Positions 11,421 through 23,204 of a stretch of 64,000 bases of DNA are shown here, piece after piece (position 1 is the first letter of the stretch; every line of letters begins with the position of its first letter). Below the pieces are notes generated by a model. It saw only the letters and a program-made list of their open reading frames with translations. It was not told the origin of the DNA and searched no databases. Source of the DNA: Sphagnum magellanicum (taxonomy: Eukaryota; Streptophyta; Sphagnopsida; Sphagnales; Sphagnaceae); NCBI GenBank assembly GCA_021904315.1, contig CM038912.1, forward strand, positions 20,905,501-20,969,500, read 5' to 3'. Made by a program: the position numbers and the translations under genes.

Positions 11421-13203
11421 AAAAAAACATTTTTTTCCTTAAAAGTAATTTTTGAATGAAATTTTTTGCAACTTGTTATTTATCATATTGGGAATTGCCC
11501 CAATATGTCATATGTTTTGTGTTAATCATTTTTGAATAAATATGAATTTTGTTAAATTTTGCATTTTATTTAAAAACATGATTAGAATTTCAAATCACAC
11601 ACACCCAAATTTAGTCATTTTAAGATTTAATTTCTTGTTTTATAAACTATAATTTTTTAAAACACCACATACATTGCACCACATTTGCATGTCACAAAGG
11701 ATTGATGAACTTTAAATAGACCTTCAATTTTGGAAAACAAAAAAATTGATTTTTTCGAAACCTTTTAATGCTTTTAAAACATGTCTCATAATCCCCCAAT
11801 ATTAATTTTTTGAAAATTAAAGAATTTTTACTATGAAAATTAAAGGTCCTTTTATGGAAGTAGTGGTGTTGAATGAAATTACTACTTGAGTCCTTTGCTC
11901 AAACCAAAATCAAAATTCAAACATGTAATGATTATATTTAGACTTCATAACATCCATTTTAGTGGGTGAAAACACACTTAAGGAAGACCAAAATTGTTGT
12001 CAAATTTTTCTATTTTTTAAGGGTCCCATGTTTGAATTTCAACCATGTCATTATTATGAAGGATTTTCACAATATTTTCACATCTTATGGTAGGTCAAAA
12101 CCCAAATAAGTCAAATTCCAAACAAACTACATTTTTTAATCTAATATGATGTGATGTTAGAAGATATTTGTTAAAAAAAAAACATCACATCGTACAAAAA
12201 AATGCATATATATTTTTTAAATGATTAAAGTGATTTTTAGTCTCTATGAAATTTGTAATATATATTAAACATTGTGATTCCATATGATTGGAATAAGTTT
12301 GTGAACTATGGAAAAAGTTTGATAATTATCATATCACAAATGCGTGATTTTGGAGGTGATGACCATAAGTATGTGGTAAATTAACATTCTAGCAAAATAT
12401 CATTTTAAAATGGAAGATGACAAGATATGTGAGGTGGGCCATTTTTAAAATTTTCATTTCAAACATTTTTTGGTTGACTAATTCAAACTCAAACCTAATG
12501 TAATCCAAAAACAAAAACATGTTTTATTATATTGTATATGCCATAAATATATCCATTATTCCTTGAATTTAGTCTTTTCAAATTTATTTCCTTTTTTCAA
12601 ATAGTATTGGATGTCATTAAATTTATGAAAATCAAAATATCAAGCCCAAACATCAAAAATGAAACCCAAAATTAAATGCAACACGTTTTGCAAAAATATA
12701 CTTTTCATACATGTCATGAAAGTGCACAAAGTGACCCCCCGTAATGTGTTTTCACCTTAGTAATCAAACACAACTTTCTATGATCAACATGTTATTAAAA
12801 TGGCAACACATAAACATATATAAAAATAAATTGCAAAAGACTGACCTTTTGACATAGATTTTGACTCATTTGAATTCATTTCAACCTTGTAGGATTATGC
12901 TAAATTGGATAGCTAACTTAAATGATGGCATAAAACATTTGGCTTTTTGAATTATGTTAAATCCCACATGGTTCATTATGTTGATCCTTTGACTATCATC
13001 AATTCTCGACTTATTCATGAGGGTTGGAAGCACCTATTTTAATTATGAAGGTCCAATGCATTACTGCATGTGATCATTGGTTAAAGTTTCAAGACCATGA
13101 ATAGATGAATGTTCTTAAGGTCATTTACTTGCAATACTAGTTACAACTTGATTGTGAATCCACTTTTACAACTCATTTGAACTTGTCAAATGACATTATT
13201 ATA
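11421..13203. other. AT-rich DNA inside the split hAT relic
   Basis: About 1.8 kb of AT-rich sequence between the middle block of the hAT relic and the inserted CACTA relic. Some of it may be decayed transposase coding sequence, but I cannot recognise it. A small inverted repeat (GATGTGATGTT facing AACATCACATC) lies at about 12,148-12,190 and could form a hairpin. Nothing else stands out. Confidence 0.45.
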
Positions 13204-14440
13204 CATTAGAAGAAATCAAGGTTTTTACAACTAATTTTTAGTCATAGACGACATTTGTAACTATATTTCCTTTAGTTGTGTTAAAAAAGTTGCAAACAAC
13301 ATTAATTGCAAACAACAACCATTCATAGATGGAAATAATAGTCAACAAAATACATGTTCATTTGTTGACCCATCGTATATGTAATATCATTTCAAACTAG
13401 TTTGCAACTAATTTAGTCAATCTTGTGCTCTTATGATATGTCGCCACATGTCACTAATTTAATATATTTTGAAATCATTATTTTTTTTATGAAATTTTAA
13501 AAAATCTAAAATGTCCAATTTTTATGTTGGGATTATTTTAGATTATGACATGTGGCATAAGCAAAATATGCCACATGGCATATTAATTAGAATTTTCCAT
13601 AATAAATTTAAGTAGGTAGGTATGTAAGTAGGTTGAACTAGGTAGGTATGTAGGTAAGTAGGTCGAACTAGGTAGGTATGTAGGTAAGTAGGTCGAACTA
13701 GGTAGGTAAGTAGGACCTACCTACCTATCTACTTAATCTAAACACCTACCTACCTACTTAAGCTAAAAATCTATTTAAGTAGGTAGATAGGTAAATAGCC
13801 AGGTGGATAAGGTGTTTAAGGAAGTAGGGTAGTTAAAGGGTAGGTACATAATTTTTATTTTTTTTGAATTTTGGGTTAAGCCTTTTAATTGGTTCATCCT
13901 GTATGGACCATATTTTGAACATGAAAATGTGAAGCAAAGACCTTCCTTATATACTTCTCGAAATGAGAATGGAAGAAAAACCTTAATATGGGATAAATTT
14001 TGAACATGGAGTTTAGTTGCAATTTTTTTTGTGACTAGAGAGTTTAGATGCAAACTACTTATAACTAGAAGGTTCATTCCATATCTTTTATCTTTATTTT
14101 TATTTTTAAAAATTATACAATTCAATAGGTAAGTGATTAACTAACTAACTAGTTTTTTAACTAATGGAAAACTAATTAACTATTAATATAACTAATCAAT
14201 AATTAACCAATTAATTAAAATACTATTAAATACCAATATCAAATATTTAGAATAATTATATATGTGTTATTAATTAATTAAATATTTAATAATGAATAAT
14301 TAATATTAAAAAAAATTTAATGTAATTAGTAACCACCTTAGAGTAGCTACTTTATTATAGTTATTTCAATTATTTTTTCATTTGGTACAGGGAATATTAA
14401 ATAAAATAATAAATAACTAAAAATAATTTTACATTTCGTT
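13204..14440 (-). mobile_element. Decayed, truncated CACTA element in reverse orientation
   Basis: The left edge CATTAGAAGAAATC at 13,204 is a one-base variant of the CACTA terminus CACTAGAAGAAA found at the right end of the element at 40,050-43,261. The following sequence repeats the layout of those elements read from their right end: subterminal words related to TTGCAACTAAA and GCGACTA, a GCCACATGTCAC-type stretch, the TAGG/ACCT palindromic array (13,610-13,790), the ATGGGATAAA/AGTTGCAA segment (about 13,990-14,070) and then an AT-rich core. No second terminus is visible, and hAT coding sequence resumes at 14,494, so the inner end lies at about 14,430-14,490 and is approximate. The element sits inside the hAT relic, so it inserted after that element. 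No transposase is visible. Confidence 0.6.
13610..13800. repeat. TAGG / CCTA palindromic array in the CACTA relic
   Basis: GTAGGTAGGTATGTAGGTAA-type repeats, including a partly regular unit of about 40 bp ending GTCGAACTA, pass into the complementary ACCTACCTACTTAA repeats and back again. The opposite orientations can pair, so the stretch could extrude as hairpins. It is a shared internal feature of this CACTA family. Confidence 0.7.
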
Positions 14441-14493
14441 CATGGGTTTCTTAGCCATTTTTAAGGGATATTATGGGTCTATAGGCATTTCTT

Positions 14494-14865
14494 TTCAAGT
14501 TGACCATGGAAATTCAAGCTCCTAAGGTCATGGAAGAGCCTAGAGATGAGAATCCAATTAGTAAATTGTGGTGACAACTTGTCACAAACAATTTGATGTT
14601 GGATTGACATCTTTTTGAGTTCATGAAGCTTGTTCAATTAGCAATTGTCCAAGTCATTGGTAGTGTTGAAGATGAGATAACCTTTTCCACATTGCCCTCT
14701 ATGAAGTCCAAGCTTTGGAATTGGTCGATAGAACATCTAAACATTGCTATCAGTAAGTTTATTCAAGGTTTTTTTTTGCTAAAGAGATTTTTGCTCTCAA
14801 AATTGCTATTGCAACTTGGAATGATAGCACCGAGGTTAAAATTGGAATGAATGCATAATTGTTGA
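14494..14865 (+). pseudogene. hAT-type transposase relic, C-terminal dimerisation block
   Basis: One frame reads FKLTMEIQAPKVMEEP, then DENPISKLW, then EFMKLVQLAIVQVIGSVEDE followed by FSTLPSMKSKLWN and FIQGFFLLKRF. This is the hAT C-terminal (dimerisation) signature; relatives have QVxGSVEDERTFSTLxFMKSKLRNRL. Two TGA codons interrupt it, at 14,572 and about 14,609, both in places where CGA (Arg) is plausible, so they look like C-to-T decay. The block follows the middle block in the right order and on the same strand. The gap of about 3 kb between them contains the CACTA relic. Confidence 0.8.
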
Positions 14866-15559
14866 AAGTTGTAGTTGTAATTTGTTTTTTGTTTGTTGAA
14901 GTTGGTTCTTTTGTTTTAACTTGTGCATGTTGGTGCTAGGTGTGTTCCATTTTTGTTATGACAAATGGAGGTTTTTTCAATGTATATTGAACATGATTAG
15001 CTATGCTTTTATAAGGTGCAAGTTTTTTTTTCATAGTATCTACTATCATAGGCATATTGTGTTTGAATTTTGATATATGCTTTTAGTAATTAGTATTATG
15101 TAAACTATTTCTATGATATTAACTTATCAATTGCTATAGATACCTTGTGCTACAATGGCTAGGGTCCTTGTGATTGAGGTTCAAATCCCCCACAATGTAG
15201 TTAAAATTTAGTAATTATATTCAAAATTTTCCCTATTTGCAAATGTTGCATGTTGGAAGCCTGAACAAATGTATAAGCCTGGAACCTACTTTCATCCACT
15301 AAAATGTGTATTTAAGAGCTACAAGTTGCCTCTATCAATTCAAAACTCTTCGCCAAATTTTTTATTTTTTCTATTGCAGCATAGCCACATGCATCACATT
15401 GTTTTTCCAGCAAATAACCATGTGCACTTTGCCTCCACACCTACCCTTGCCACTTGTGCTACAATTTAAAAATATAAAAAGAAATCATGCTAATCACAAG
15501 TAGACGGTCCTTAGAATCGAAATCCAAGAGGCATTGGCTAGGGAATAATCAAAATTTAG
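14866..15559. other. AT-rich DNA after the hAT relic
   Basis: No gene is visible. The only feature is the tRNA-promoter-like patch listed at about 15,140-15,200. I could not find a terminal inverted repeat for the hAT element here. Confidence 0.5.
15140..15200 (+). repeat. Possible SINE head with tRNA-type B box
   Basis: GCTACAATGGCTAGGGTCC is followed after a short spacer by AGGTTCAAATCCC (15,177-15,189), which fits the RNA polymerase III B box GGTTCRANNCC. The preceding words could be a weak A box. No tRNA cloverleaf can be drawn, so a tRNA-derived SINE is more likely than a tRNA gene. No target duplication was established. Confidence 0.35.
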
Positions 15560-15579
15560 TGTACAGTAAAAGCCCCATG

Positions 15580-16640
15580 GTGGGGACATTCCCAAAATAG
15601 GGGCTTACGATGAGGTGATATTAAAGTCTGGCTCAGCGTTTTTTTTACTGGCTAAATTTCGGTAGTTGGTGGCAAGAAAAATGGGGTGCAAATTGCCATT
15701 TAAAAACTAAAGGTTCTTGCAACACACTACAACATATGGGGATTCAATAAACTTTTACTTTTCTCCATAACATCTAGCCAGATTTGGCAGAGGCCTCTTG
15801 TGGAGGGTCGCAAGTTCACCTACCCAGTGTTTCTTTTCGACCAGAAAAATATGATTCCAATCTATAAAAAAGGTTTCTTATGGGGGCAAAAAAACCCTAA
15901 ATCGCCATTTTTTAAAGGAAAAAAATTCTGAATATCCAGATTTTTATGATAAGTTCCAGTTTAGTCAAGAATATAGAAAGGTGCTTTTTTTCCTACTTTC
16001 AGATATAGTCTGTAGCCCAATTTGGCTAATTTTCTTTCTGGATGTGCGCCACTTTAACTACAGCACAAAATCCTTAAAAGAAACAGTGCACTGACCTCAT
16101 GCAATTAAAAAAAACAAACCACCCTGGTCTGCCTGTTATGTGGTCCCACAAGTTGGGAATGTACACGGCACACGTGGGCTTTACCCATCATAAAGCACCA
16201 AGAGAACATACTAGGAAAGCAGCCGTGTTCTATGTAGATAAATACATTAGGAAATTTGTTGGAGTGCTTGACGTAACACAAGGGTCATTTGATATATCCA
16301 CAAGTCATCATCACACATGAGCCGCTAAGGATAAACTCTTGTGCTATTTCCGTACAGCACCTTGACAAGTCATCGTCACATATGGGCGGCTAAGGATAAA
16401 CTCTTGTACTATTACCGTACAGCTCCTTGACCTGATCCGCAAAAATTATATTATGTGAAAAATGCTGAAATTTTCTAAAACATACTTCTCTCAAAGAGCA
16501 AATTTCGGGGAAGGAAAATAAAGAATCTCTTGGAACTTTCGAAGGGCATGGGCAAAGGATCGTCACTTGACCCTTTGTCAGCCACTATATTATCCCTGAG
16601 CCTTGTTGGCAAGGAGTTGGATTGTAATTAGGTTATGACA
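15580..16640 (-). repeat. Inverted copy of the hevein-gene upstream block
   Basis: Read on the minus strand, this block follows the sequence upstream of the hevein genes. It starts with TCATAACCTAATTACAATCC and CTCCTTGCCAACAAGGCT (as at 17,435 and about 46,395). It then continues through GATTCTTTATTTTCCTTC and a TTGCTCTTTGAGA-type word (as at 20,430-20,470), TAGCCGCCCATATG (as at 20,574) and ATATCACCTCATC (near-match at 20,861). No hevein coding sequence follows below 15,580. It is either an interspersed repeat that the genes also carry or the remains of a third, inverted copy of the locus. The part that lies contiguously here is split in the upstream region of the first gene. Confidence 0.6.
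16302..16431. repeat. Tandem duplication of 65 bp (2 copies)
   Basis: Positions 16,302-16,366 and 16,367-16,431 are two head-to-tail copies of a 65-bp unit that begins AAGTCATC and ends CTTGAC, with only a few differences. The unit contains the GCCGCCCATATG-type word of the upstream block. The other copies of the block, at 20.5 and 46.5 kb, have a single unit. Confidence 0.85.
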
Positions 16641-17434
16641 CTCTGGAAGACATTATATGTATATGGTGTGTAATTTTTTACTATTGATTCAAATTTTTCT
16701 ATTCCATTTGATGGTTGTTGGGCTTTACTCTAGGTAAGGCCCTCAAAATGGGGCATTACTGAAATTCAAGCTTGTTCCAAGCTGTCACTTTGGGTGACGG
16801 GCGGAATTTTGTTCTCAGAGGGCTTTCCTACTTGTGAGTGTGGTCTTGGTCTGAATATTGGTTTGGTATTTTGAAAAAATTCATATAAGCTTCATGCTGG
16901 TATTGGGTCCTTTTAAAAGTTGAATATGACTTCTTTTGTTTTATCCGGGAACATACCAGATGACCTAATTAGCAAGCTGTTGATAATATCCCCAAGTCAT
17001 GCCCAATAATAAGAGATACAACAGCAATTTCACCTACTCTCCAATGGGTCTGAACCCGAGACCTTTGTGGTACCAAACAAAGCATCACAGACACGCTGGC
17101 CCTGCCAATAGATATAAGATGTCCATTTACCTACTGTGTCCACACTCTGAACACCAAAACAATCCGTTCCAACCTTAACAGTCTAAACACTTTCACCAAA
17201 GAAACTGCTTCAGCTAATGTGAAGCTGATTCTAATGAGGTAAAACTTTCAAAAGTTGGATCCAATGTGATAGTCCCTGTCCATGGGGGCAGGGCCCAAAA
17301 AAGATAATACAATTGAACCATCATCACCCTTGACAACATTCTGATTTTGACAGGATTCCTAGGCAGAACTGGACCTTGTCAACCCATTCCTTAGTCCAAA
17401 TATAAAATGTTATCTTCTCCCCCCCTCCCCCCAT
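16641..17434. other. Spacer between two inverted upstream-block copies
   Basis: About 0.8 kb of mixed composition flanked by opposite-facing copies of the same sequence of about 90 bp (16,547-16,639 minus, 17,435-17,530 plus). On the minus strand at 17,045-17,056 the word GGGTTCAGACCC resembles a polymerase III B box, so a SINE remnant is possible. A run of C occurs at 17,421-17,432. No coding sequence is recognised. Confidence 0.4.
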
Positions 17435-17530
17435 TCATAACCAAATTACAATCCCACTCCTTGCCAACAAGGCTGTAGGATTTAATGGCTGACAAAGGAA
17501 TCAAGTAATGATCACTTTATTTTCTTTCCC
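17435..17530 (+). repeat. Upstream block of gene 1, distal part
   Basis: The segment from TCATAACCAAATTACAATCC to AATCAAGTAATGATCAC matches the start of the upstream block in front of gene 2 (about 46,395-46,480) and, inverted, 16,547-16,639. In gene 1 the matching sequence stops here and resumes only at about 20,405, so about 2.9 kb of other DNA separates the two parts. Confidence 0.65.
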
Positions 17531-20404
17531 TTTCTCAGCCCTGATCTCAGTTTTTGTTTTGGAATTTTTTTTTCTCTCCGCCCCACATCCAGTTTTTTTT
17601 TCATTTTGAAACTTACCCCCCACCCACATACTCTCACCTACAAACCCTTCACCTTCCTACATACTAGCCCTCTAGGTACGTACTTATCTGGCCTCACCTA
17701 TTTGGTTGCACCTACCTACATGGCTGCTGCTCCAATAGACCTTGCAACTGCCAAAAAAGAAGAAATAAAAATGAAGGTAGTGCATAGAGCTTCTACTTAT
17801 CACTTATGCAATAGTTAAAGGCATGATTAAAATATTTGTCATTACTCATACAAGGGTATTGCAAATACGAATTGGCTTGAGCAAATATAAATTGGCTTGA
17901 ACAAATATGTTGTGAGATGTTTTGAAGGTATTGCACGAAATTATAAAAATTTAAATCACGTGAAATACCCCATAAGGGTATTGCATTAAGTTGTCAAAGG
18001 ATGTTAATTTTTACTATAAGAGGGGTATTGCACACCCGGCTCTGATGTCGAAAGAATATGGAACTTTGCTTCAGCTCTGGTGCAATTAATGCATGTGTAT
18101 TCAATTTAATTAAATAATTAGGTCTAGATTTAGTAATTTAATTTTTAAATTTTAATAATATACTTTAAACAATGTGGATTTGATTCATAAATATTATGTT
18201 CATATAATTATTTATGTTATTTAATACTATGGTCAACATGAGAGTATTACACACAATGATAAAGGTTGGGAGGATTAAAATAAAAATATTTTTTATACAC
18301 CATGGTTAGAAACATTGGTGTATGAAGGTATTGTTAACTAAGAAATTCAAATTCAAATCCCAAACAAGTAGGTTCTTGCACAAAATGTTTTTTGGAAAAA
18401 ACCTCATCAACCCTCTTGGGAACATGGGGAAAGTTTGAAAAAGAAATAGTTAAATTGATCAACTTGAGAAGGAACAAAAAATACAACTAATTGTAATTGC
18501 TCATTTATAGTGTTTGGCTTGAAACATTTTTTCATGAATCAAATTTCCAAAATTTATCCATCGTCCCACTTCTGTCAAGAAGTTGTTGACACTGTTTTTC
18601 TCCTTAAGTTCATCCATTGTCTCATTTCCCCCAGAAACAGAAATGAAAACAATTTCTTTCTTTGAGTTCATCCATCAAGCCATTTCTCTAGATGTTTATT
18701 CATTGTCCAACTTTCCAAAAAATATAAAAGTATTATACACAAGTTGGAAACTAAATAAAATTCCAAGTGAAGATGAATAAGTGATAAAATGGTTTTTTTC
18801 TTATTTGAATTTCAATCCTTTGATTTAGGGGATTAATCTTAAAGGAGTATATTGCAATAATGGATTTGTTTTAATTACTATTTTTTTGGTGTGGCCAATT
18901 TTTTCATCCTAGTGACCTCAAAAATTAAAAGAAGAAGATTGTCACAAAATCCATGTAGTTGCAATCTTCACCATATTTCAACTACATTTATAGTTTGGGG
19001 CAATTTTTTTCTAGTTTTCTACTATTTAGACACTTTTTAAAAACCTATCATCAATTAATGCTAAATCTTTCTTGGGATGCTCACTAATGGTGCTACCTCA
19101 TAAAAAGTGAAAAAGAAAAAACAATTAGATTACACAATCTTCAACAAAATGTATTCCATTTTACAAACATCATAATACCTTGGCAGCTTCGACACAAATT
19201 ATATATATATTACAAATGTTGAAATTCTCAAAAATTATGTTTTTCAAAGAACAAATTTGTGAGATTCAAGTTGATCCTCTAAACATAGATGCCATTGGTT
19301 CATTTGTTGCATAATGCACTAATCAAACAATTGTCACCGAAACTATCCCATCCATGATTAGTGGAGGTTGAGTATTTTTCAACCTTGTGCAAGGTGCGAT
19401 TCTAATTAATTTAATAACAACCAACAAATTCAACAACCATAACAAAAAAAAACTATCCATCACAATCCTAAACACAATAAAGTGTAAGGTTTAGTTGTCC
19501 AATTTAGGGTTTATAATTGAGAAAGACAATATAAGTAGAGGAGAAGGTTGAAAAACAAAATAAACACAAAAAATCAACAAAATAAGACACAACAAAAAAC
19601 CAAAATAATAAAACCACAAACAAAAATAAAAACAGAATATTTAATTAAAAAAATTCATATATAACCTAAAAGCACACACAAAAGAAAGAAAAAACACAAA
19701 AAATGAAAAAAAATAGAAAATCCGAAAAAAAGGAAAAAACCCAGAAAATAATAATGAAAAAAAACCAAATAAAAAAAGAAGAAAAAAATGAAAAAGAAAC
19801 CAAAGGTTTAGTGTGGAGGTAATAACTTCATCATGTTGACATTGATTTCCTCTCTACTACTTGCCAAGTCCACACACATTTGCTCGCTTCTCCCCACTAT
19901 CCCTCACCCATACAATTCACGCTTTTATAAATTAAGAACCTTTGTTGTTTGAGCTCTTCTTCCTTCACAACCTACCAACATTAAATAAACACTATGCAAC
20001 CTAACAAGGTCTTGTTGTGGTAGAGCTTCTCCTCCTTCACACATACACATGCAGAGCAAACGTAAACAAACAAACAAAGAAAACATATAAAAAGAGAAAT
20101 AGGAAAAAGTAAACTAAAATAATGATAACACATGAAAATGAAAAAAATGAAAAAAAAAAAAAAAAATAGAGAAAGGAAGAAAACAAGAAAGTGAGAAAGA
20201 AAATGACGAGTGTGAAAGGGGAAGCAGGAAGAACGAGGGAGGTAGGGGGTGTGGGAAAAGAAAAAAACTAATTGTTGGGGTCAGGGGGCACAGGGAAAAA
20301 AACGCAACTTCAGGGGGGACTTGTCCCGAGGTTAGGTAGGGTTTCATCCCGTCCAAAAAATCTCTACACAGGATTTTTTGGATGGTGCGCTGGGTCACTC
20401 AGGC
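17531..20404. other. About 2.9 kb of AT-rich DNA splitting the upstream block of gene 1
   Basis: Mostly AT-rich, with low-complexity A-rich and purine-rich tracts at about 19,440-20,260 (many AAAACCAAAA and GAAAAAGAA words). No reliable gene: the open frames here are low-complexity. Because both other copies of the upstream block run straight through this point, this stretch looks inserted, but I could not define terminal repeats or a target duplication. The right end, at about 20,270-20,400, is richer in GC. Confidence 0.45.
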
Positions 20405-21898
20405 CAATCAGTTGCCCATGCAGGTCAAAAGATTCTTCATTTTCCTTCACCAAAACTCGTTCTTTGAGAAAAGTGTTTTTTTGAGAATTTCAGCATTATA
20501 TTAATAATAATATAATTTGTGAAGAAGCTGCCAAGCTACTTCTGTCATGCATGGAGCACAACAGTTTATCTGTAGCCGCCCATATGTCATGATGATTTGT
20601 GGATAACAAAGGACGCTCGTGCTCAGTGAAGCACTCCAAGAATTTTCTTAGAGTTTTGGTTTTGCTCTTGTGTTTACATTTGCTTGGACATGCCTTGTAC
20701 TTATTGTGGATGGATTTTCATCCTTGTTTATATACAAGATTTTCATTGTTTCCTGGTGGTAAATTGTAATGTTCACTGCATATTTTATGATAGGTAATTT
20801 ACCCCACGTGTTGGATACATCCCCTAATTGGGGGGCCAGATAGCAGCTAGCCAGAGTCTCCTATCACCTCATCCAGAGCCTATTACTAAATCTGGAGACT
20901 TGAGATTTTTTTCCTTCAAAATCTGGGGAATTTGGGCCATTTTCTTCATGCAAATAATCCTTGTACAGCTCAAAATCATATTTTTCAGGTTGAAATTTTT
21001 GCAATAAAAACTTGTTGGTCAAAAAGTAAACCATTTGTCCAAAATGGAGAAAACCTGTGAAAAACTGCAGCAAAATCGAAACCTGTGTTAATATGTGGTT
21101 AGTTCTATTTTTTATAAAAAATCTAGAAAATATTTCGAAAATCTGTAGAAAAGGAAGGAAAAATTGAGACAGAATAATCCATTAAAATTTTGGAGAAAGA
21201 AATTTCACACAAATTTGCCCAAAATAAAAAGAAGTCACTGGGTCACATAAGCAGACAAAAATAGAGCTTTAGAACAGCCCATAAGCTGACAACGAAAACT
21301 AAAATATATATATATTTAAAAAATTATATGTTGCCAGATCGACATGGCAATGGCATGGCCTTTTTCGATACACTAATTTCCTTAATTTTGCACGTACGTG
21401 CAATGCTCTCAGTTTGCCTTGGCTACTAGGGTGGCTATATACGCGTACATGCCGCACAAATGCAGTACAGCTTGTGTACTTATTCTTGACTGTCAAAATT
21501 TTGAACTGTTCTAAATGGGGCTGCTGTGTGTGGGTCCTAGGACAGTGATTTTTTTCCTCGAGAAAATTTTTATCGCCAAAATTTCTACTATTTTTAAAGA
21601 CTGGCTACATTGACAAAGGGAAAAAAAGAGGGGGCCTTTCATTTGAAATCGCCTAAAAGAAAGAGAGATGTTTTTTTGGAGGGTGTCGCCACATTTATGG
21701 CTACTCGCTGCAGTTTTAAGAGTTCAGTGAAATAATGTCACTAACCAACCTGACGAAATCTGTCTGAACCTGCCTTGGGATGCTCGCCAACTGGGCCCGT
21801 CAAGAAATTGGAAAAAAAAACACTAATTTGGGACCTCTATTGTTAAAAACATTAAACATTTCGACAAAATCTGTTGATTGCTTCTAGAGATGGGTAGG
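20405..21898 (+). promoter_or_regulatory. Upstream region of hevein-like gene 1
   Basis: The proximal upstream block of the first gene. It shares with the upstream region of gene 2 (46,395-47,273) TAGCCGCCCATATG/CGGCCGCTCATTTG-type words, a CACGTG G-box core (20,805-20,810; gene 2 has one at 46,488), CCTATTACTAA followed by AAATCTGG, and AGAAGTCACTGGGT (about 21,230). Similarity to gene 2 is only moderate here, in contrast to the near-identity beyond exon 2. The word matches are seen directly; any role in transcription is inferred from position. Confidence 0.5.
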
Positions 21899-21905
21899 TA
21901 TAAAG
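21899..21905 (+). promoter_or_regulatory. TATA box of hevein-like gene 1
   Basis: TATAAAG followed by CAACAGCCCACTCACTC. The equivalent place in gene 2 has the same TATAAAGCAACA. Transcription would start about 25-35 bp downstream, at around 21,930, giving a leader of roughly 170 bases before the ATG at 22,101. Confidence 0.75.
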
Positions 21906-22100
21906 CAACAGCCCACTCACTCACAACTCAATCTTCACTCCTCTGATCGCTCAAGAATTCGGCTCTTGTGGGTTTTCTTGCTCGCTCAGGCTAGATCTGG
22001 AGTTTGATTTTTGGATCTCCAAATCGTCTCAGGCCTGAACAGCTCGTGATTTTGTGCATCTAGTGTTGTTTTTGTGCGAATCTGCATATTGCAACTGGGG

Positions 22101-23204
22101 ATGGGGAACATGAAGACTCAGATTGTGTTGATGGCTTTTGTTGTGCTCTCGAGTGCAGTAACGTTCGCTGTGGCAATTCAATGCAGTCGTAGCCAACCAT
22201 GTAGCGATGGCCTGTGTTGTAGCCAGTTTGGCTTCTGCGGATGCACTGATGCTTACTGTGGGAATGGATGTCAGAATCATTGCGGCAACTGTGGCGGCGG
22301 CGGCCAGATCACCGGCCAAGCGACTTTTTACACTGTTTACGTTCGTAAGAACCTTGAAACCTGCTGGTCTAATTTGTCATATTGTTACACCCTAACTGAT
22401 AATCAATTTGACCTAGAGCCCCATTAGACAGCTATGTGTTTGAGACTGCGCAAATTATACGACTCATGTCCAACATGAGCTAGATTTGAGAACGCAACGA
22501 GGCATAGCCACGAAGCACACTTGCGGTATTCTGAATTCCAGTAATCATTCTATCGGTCTTTGGACTTCCTTAATCTTATTCTTTTGGGGTGAGTTAATCG
22601 TGCAGCCTCAGCGTGCTATGGCTTTGACCAGAGCCCATTTCCGCCAGGCCCACTGATCGCAGCGGCAAGCCCCGATCTCTTTAACAATAAGGCAATATGC
22701 GGCTCTTTCTATGACATCACATGCAAGGGTGCGGCTTCCGGCGGTAGCAATCCCTGCACCGGTAATCCAACAGTGAGGGTGAAGGTTGTGGACTTGTGCC
22801 CAGGGTGCCATCAAAACAGCTTCGATCTCTCACAGCAAGCATTTGCCAAGATCGCAAACCTTAATGCCGGTCGTCTGACCATTAGCGCCCGAAAGTACGT
22901 ATTTCCTATTCTTCTATCGCTAATTAAGAAGACCATATTATTTTGCCTAATACACGACTCTAGATTATTGGGAATCTCGGTAATCTGGATATGGACCGTA
23001 TAAGCTCTATAATGATTCTCATTACGACCAACTGTGAACACTTTGGTGGCACAATCATGTTCTCACAAACACCGTGCTCGATCGATGATCTTCTTTCGTG
23101 CTTGCAGGGTATCAGGCATTGGGGAGGAGCTGGAAGCTGCCGAAATTGTGCAAGTCGTGGAACCTCCGCGGGACACCATCAGTAACTGTACTACTCATGT
23201 GTAA
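22101..23204 (+). CDS. Hevein-like / PNP (EG45)-like barrel protein, gene 1 (one hevein domain)
   Basis: Three exons, 22,101-22,344, 22,606-22,894 and 23,108-23,204, join to 209 residues. Introns are GTAAGA...TGCAG and GTACGT...TGCAG. Residues 1-25 are a signal peptide (hydrophobic LMAFVVLSSAVTFAVA). Residues 28-64 are a chitin-binding type 1 (hevein) domain with [15 protein letters not shown] and ten cysteines, two more than classic hevein. After a Gly linker, residues 73-178 form a double-psi beta-barrel of the plant natriuretic peptide/EG45 type ([41 protein letters not shown]). No expansin C-terminal domain follows. The tail is [17 protein letters not shown] and ends CTTHV. The product should be secreted and bind chitin-like glycans, probably in defence or the cell wall; that role is inferred from the families. 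The exon 3 frame was chosen because most of its differences from gene 2 are then silent. The start is the ATG shared with gene 2 (MGN/MGK). Confidence 0.88.

Noticed and set aside
20114-20398. Ser/Phe/Leu-rich minus-strand frame
   Set aside because: It is the complement of a purine-rich low-complexity tract.
22207-22395. Overlapping frames in both hevein exons, on both strands
   Set aside because: They are shadows of the cysteine-rich coding frame and lack the cysteine spacing of any family.
22991-23185. Open frame through intron 2 ending [20 protein letters not shown]
   Set aside because: Its differences between the two genes are mostly amino-acid changes, whereas the chosen frame shows mostly silent ones, and the 5' part is intronic.
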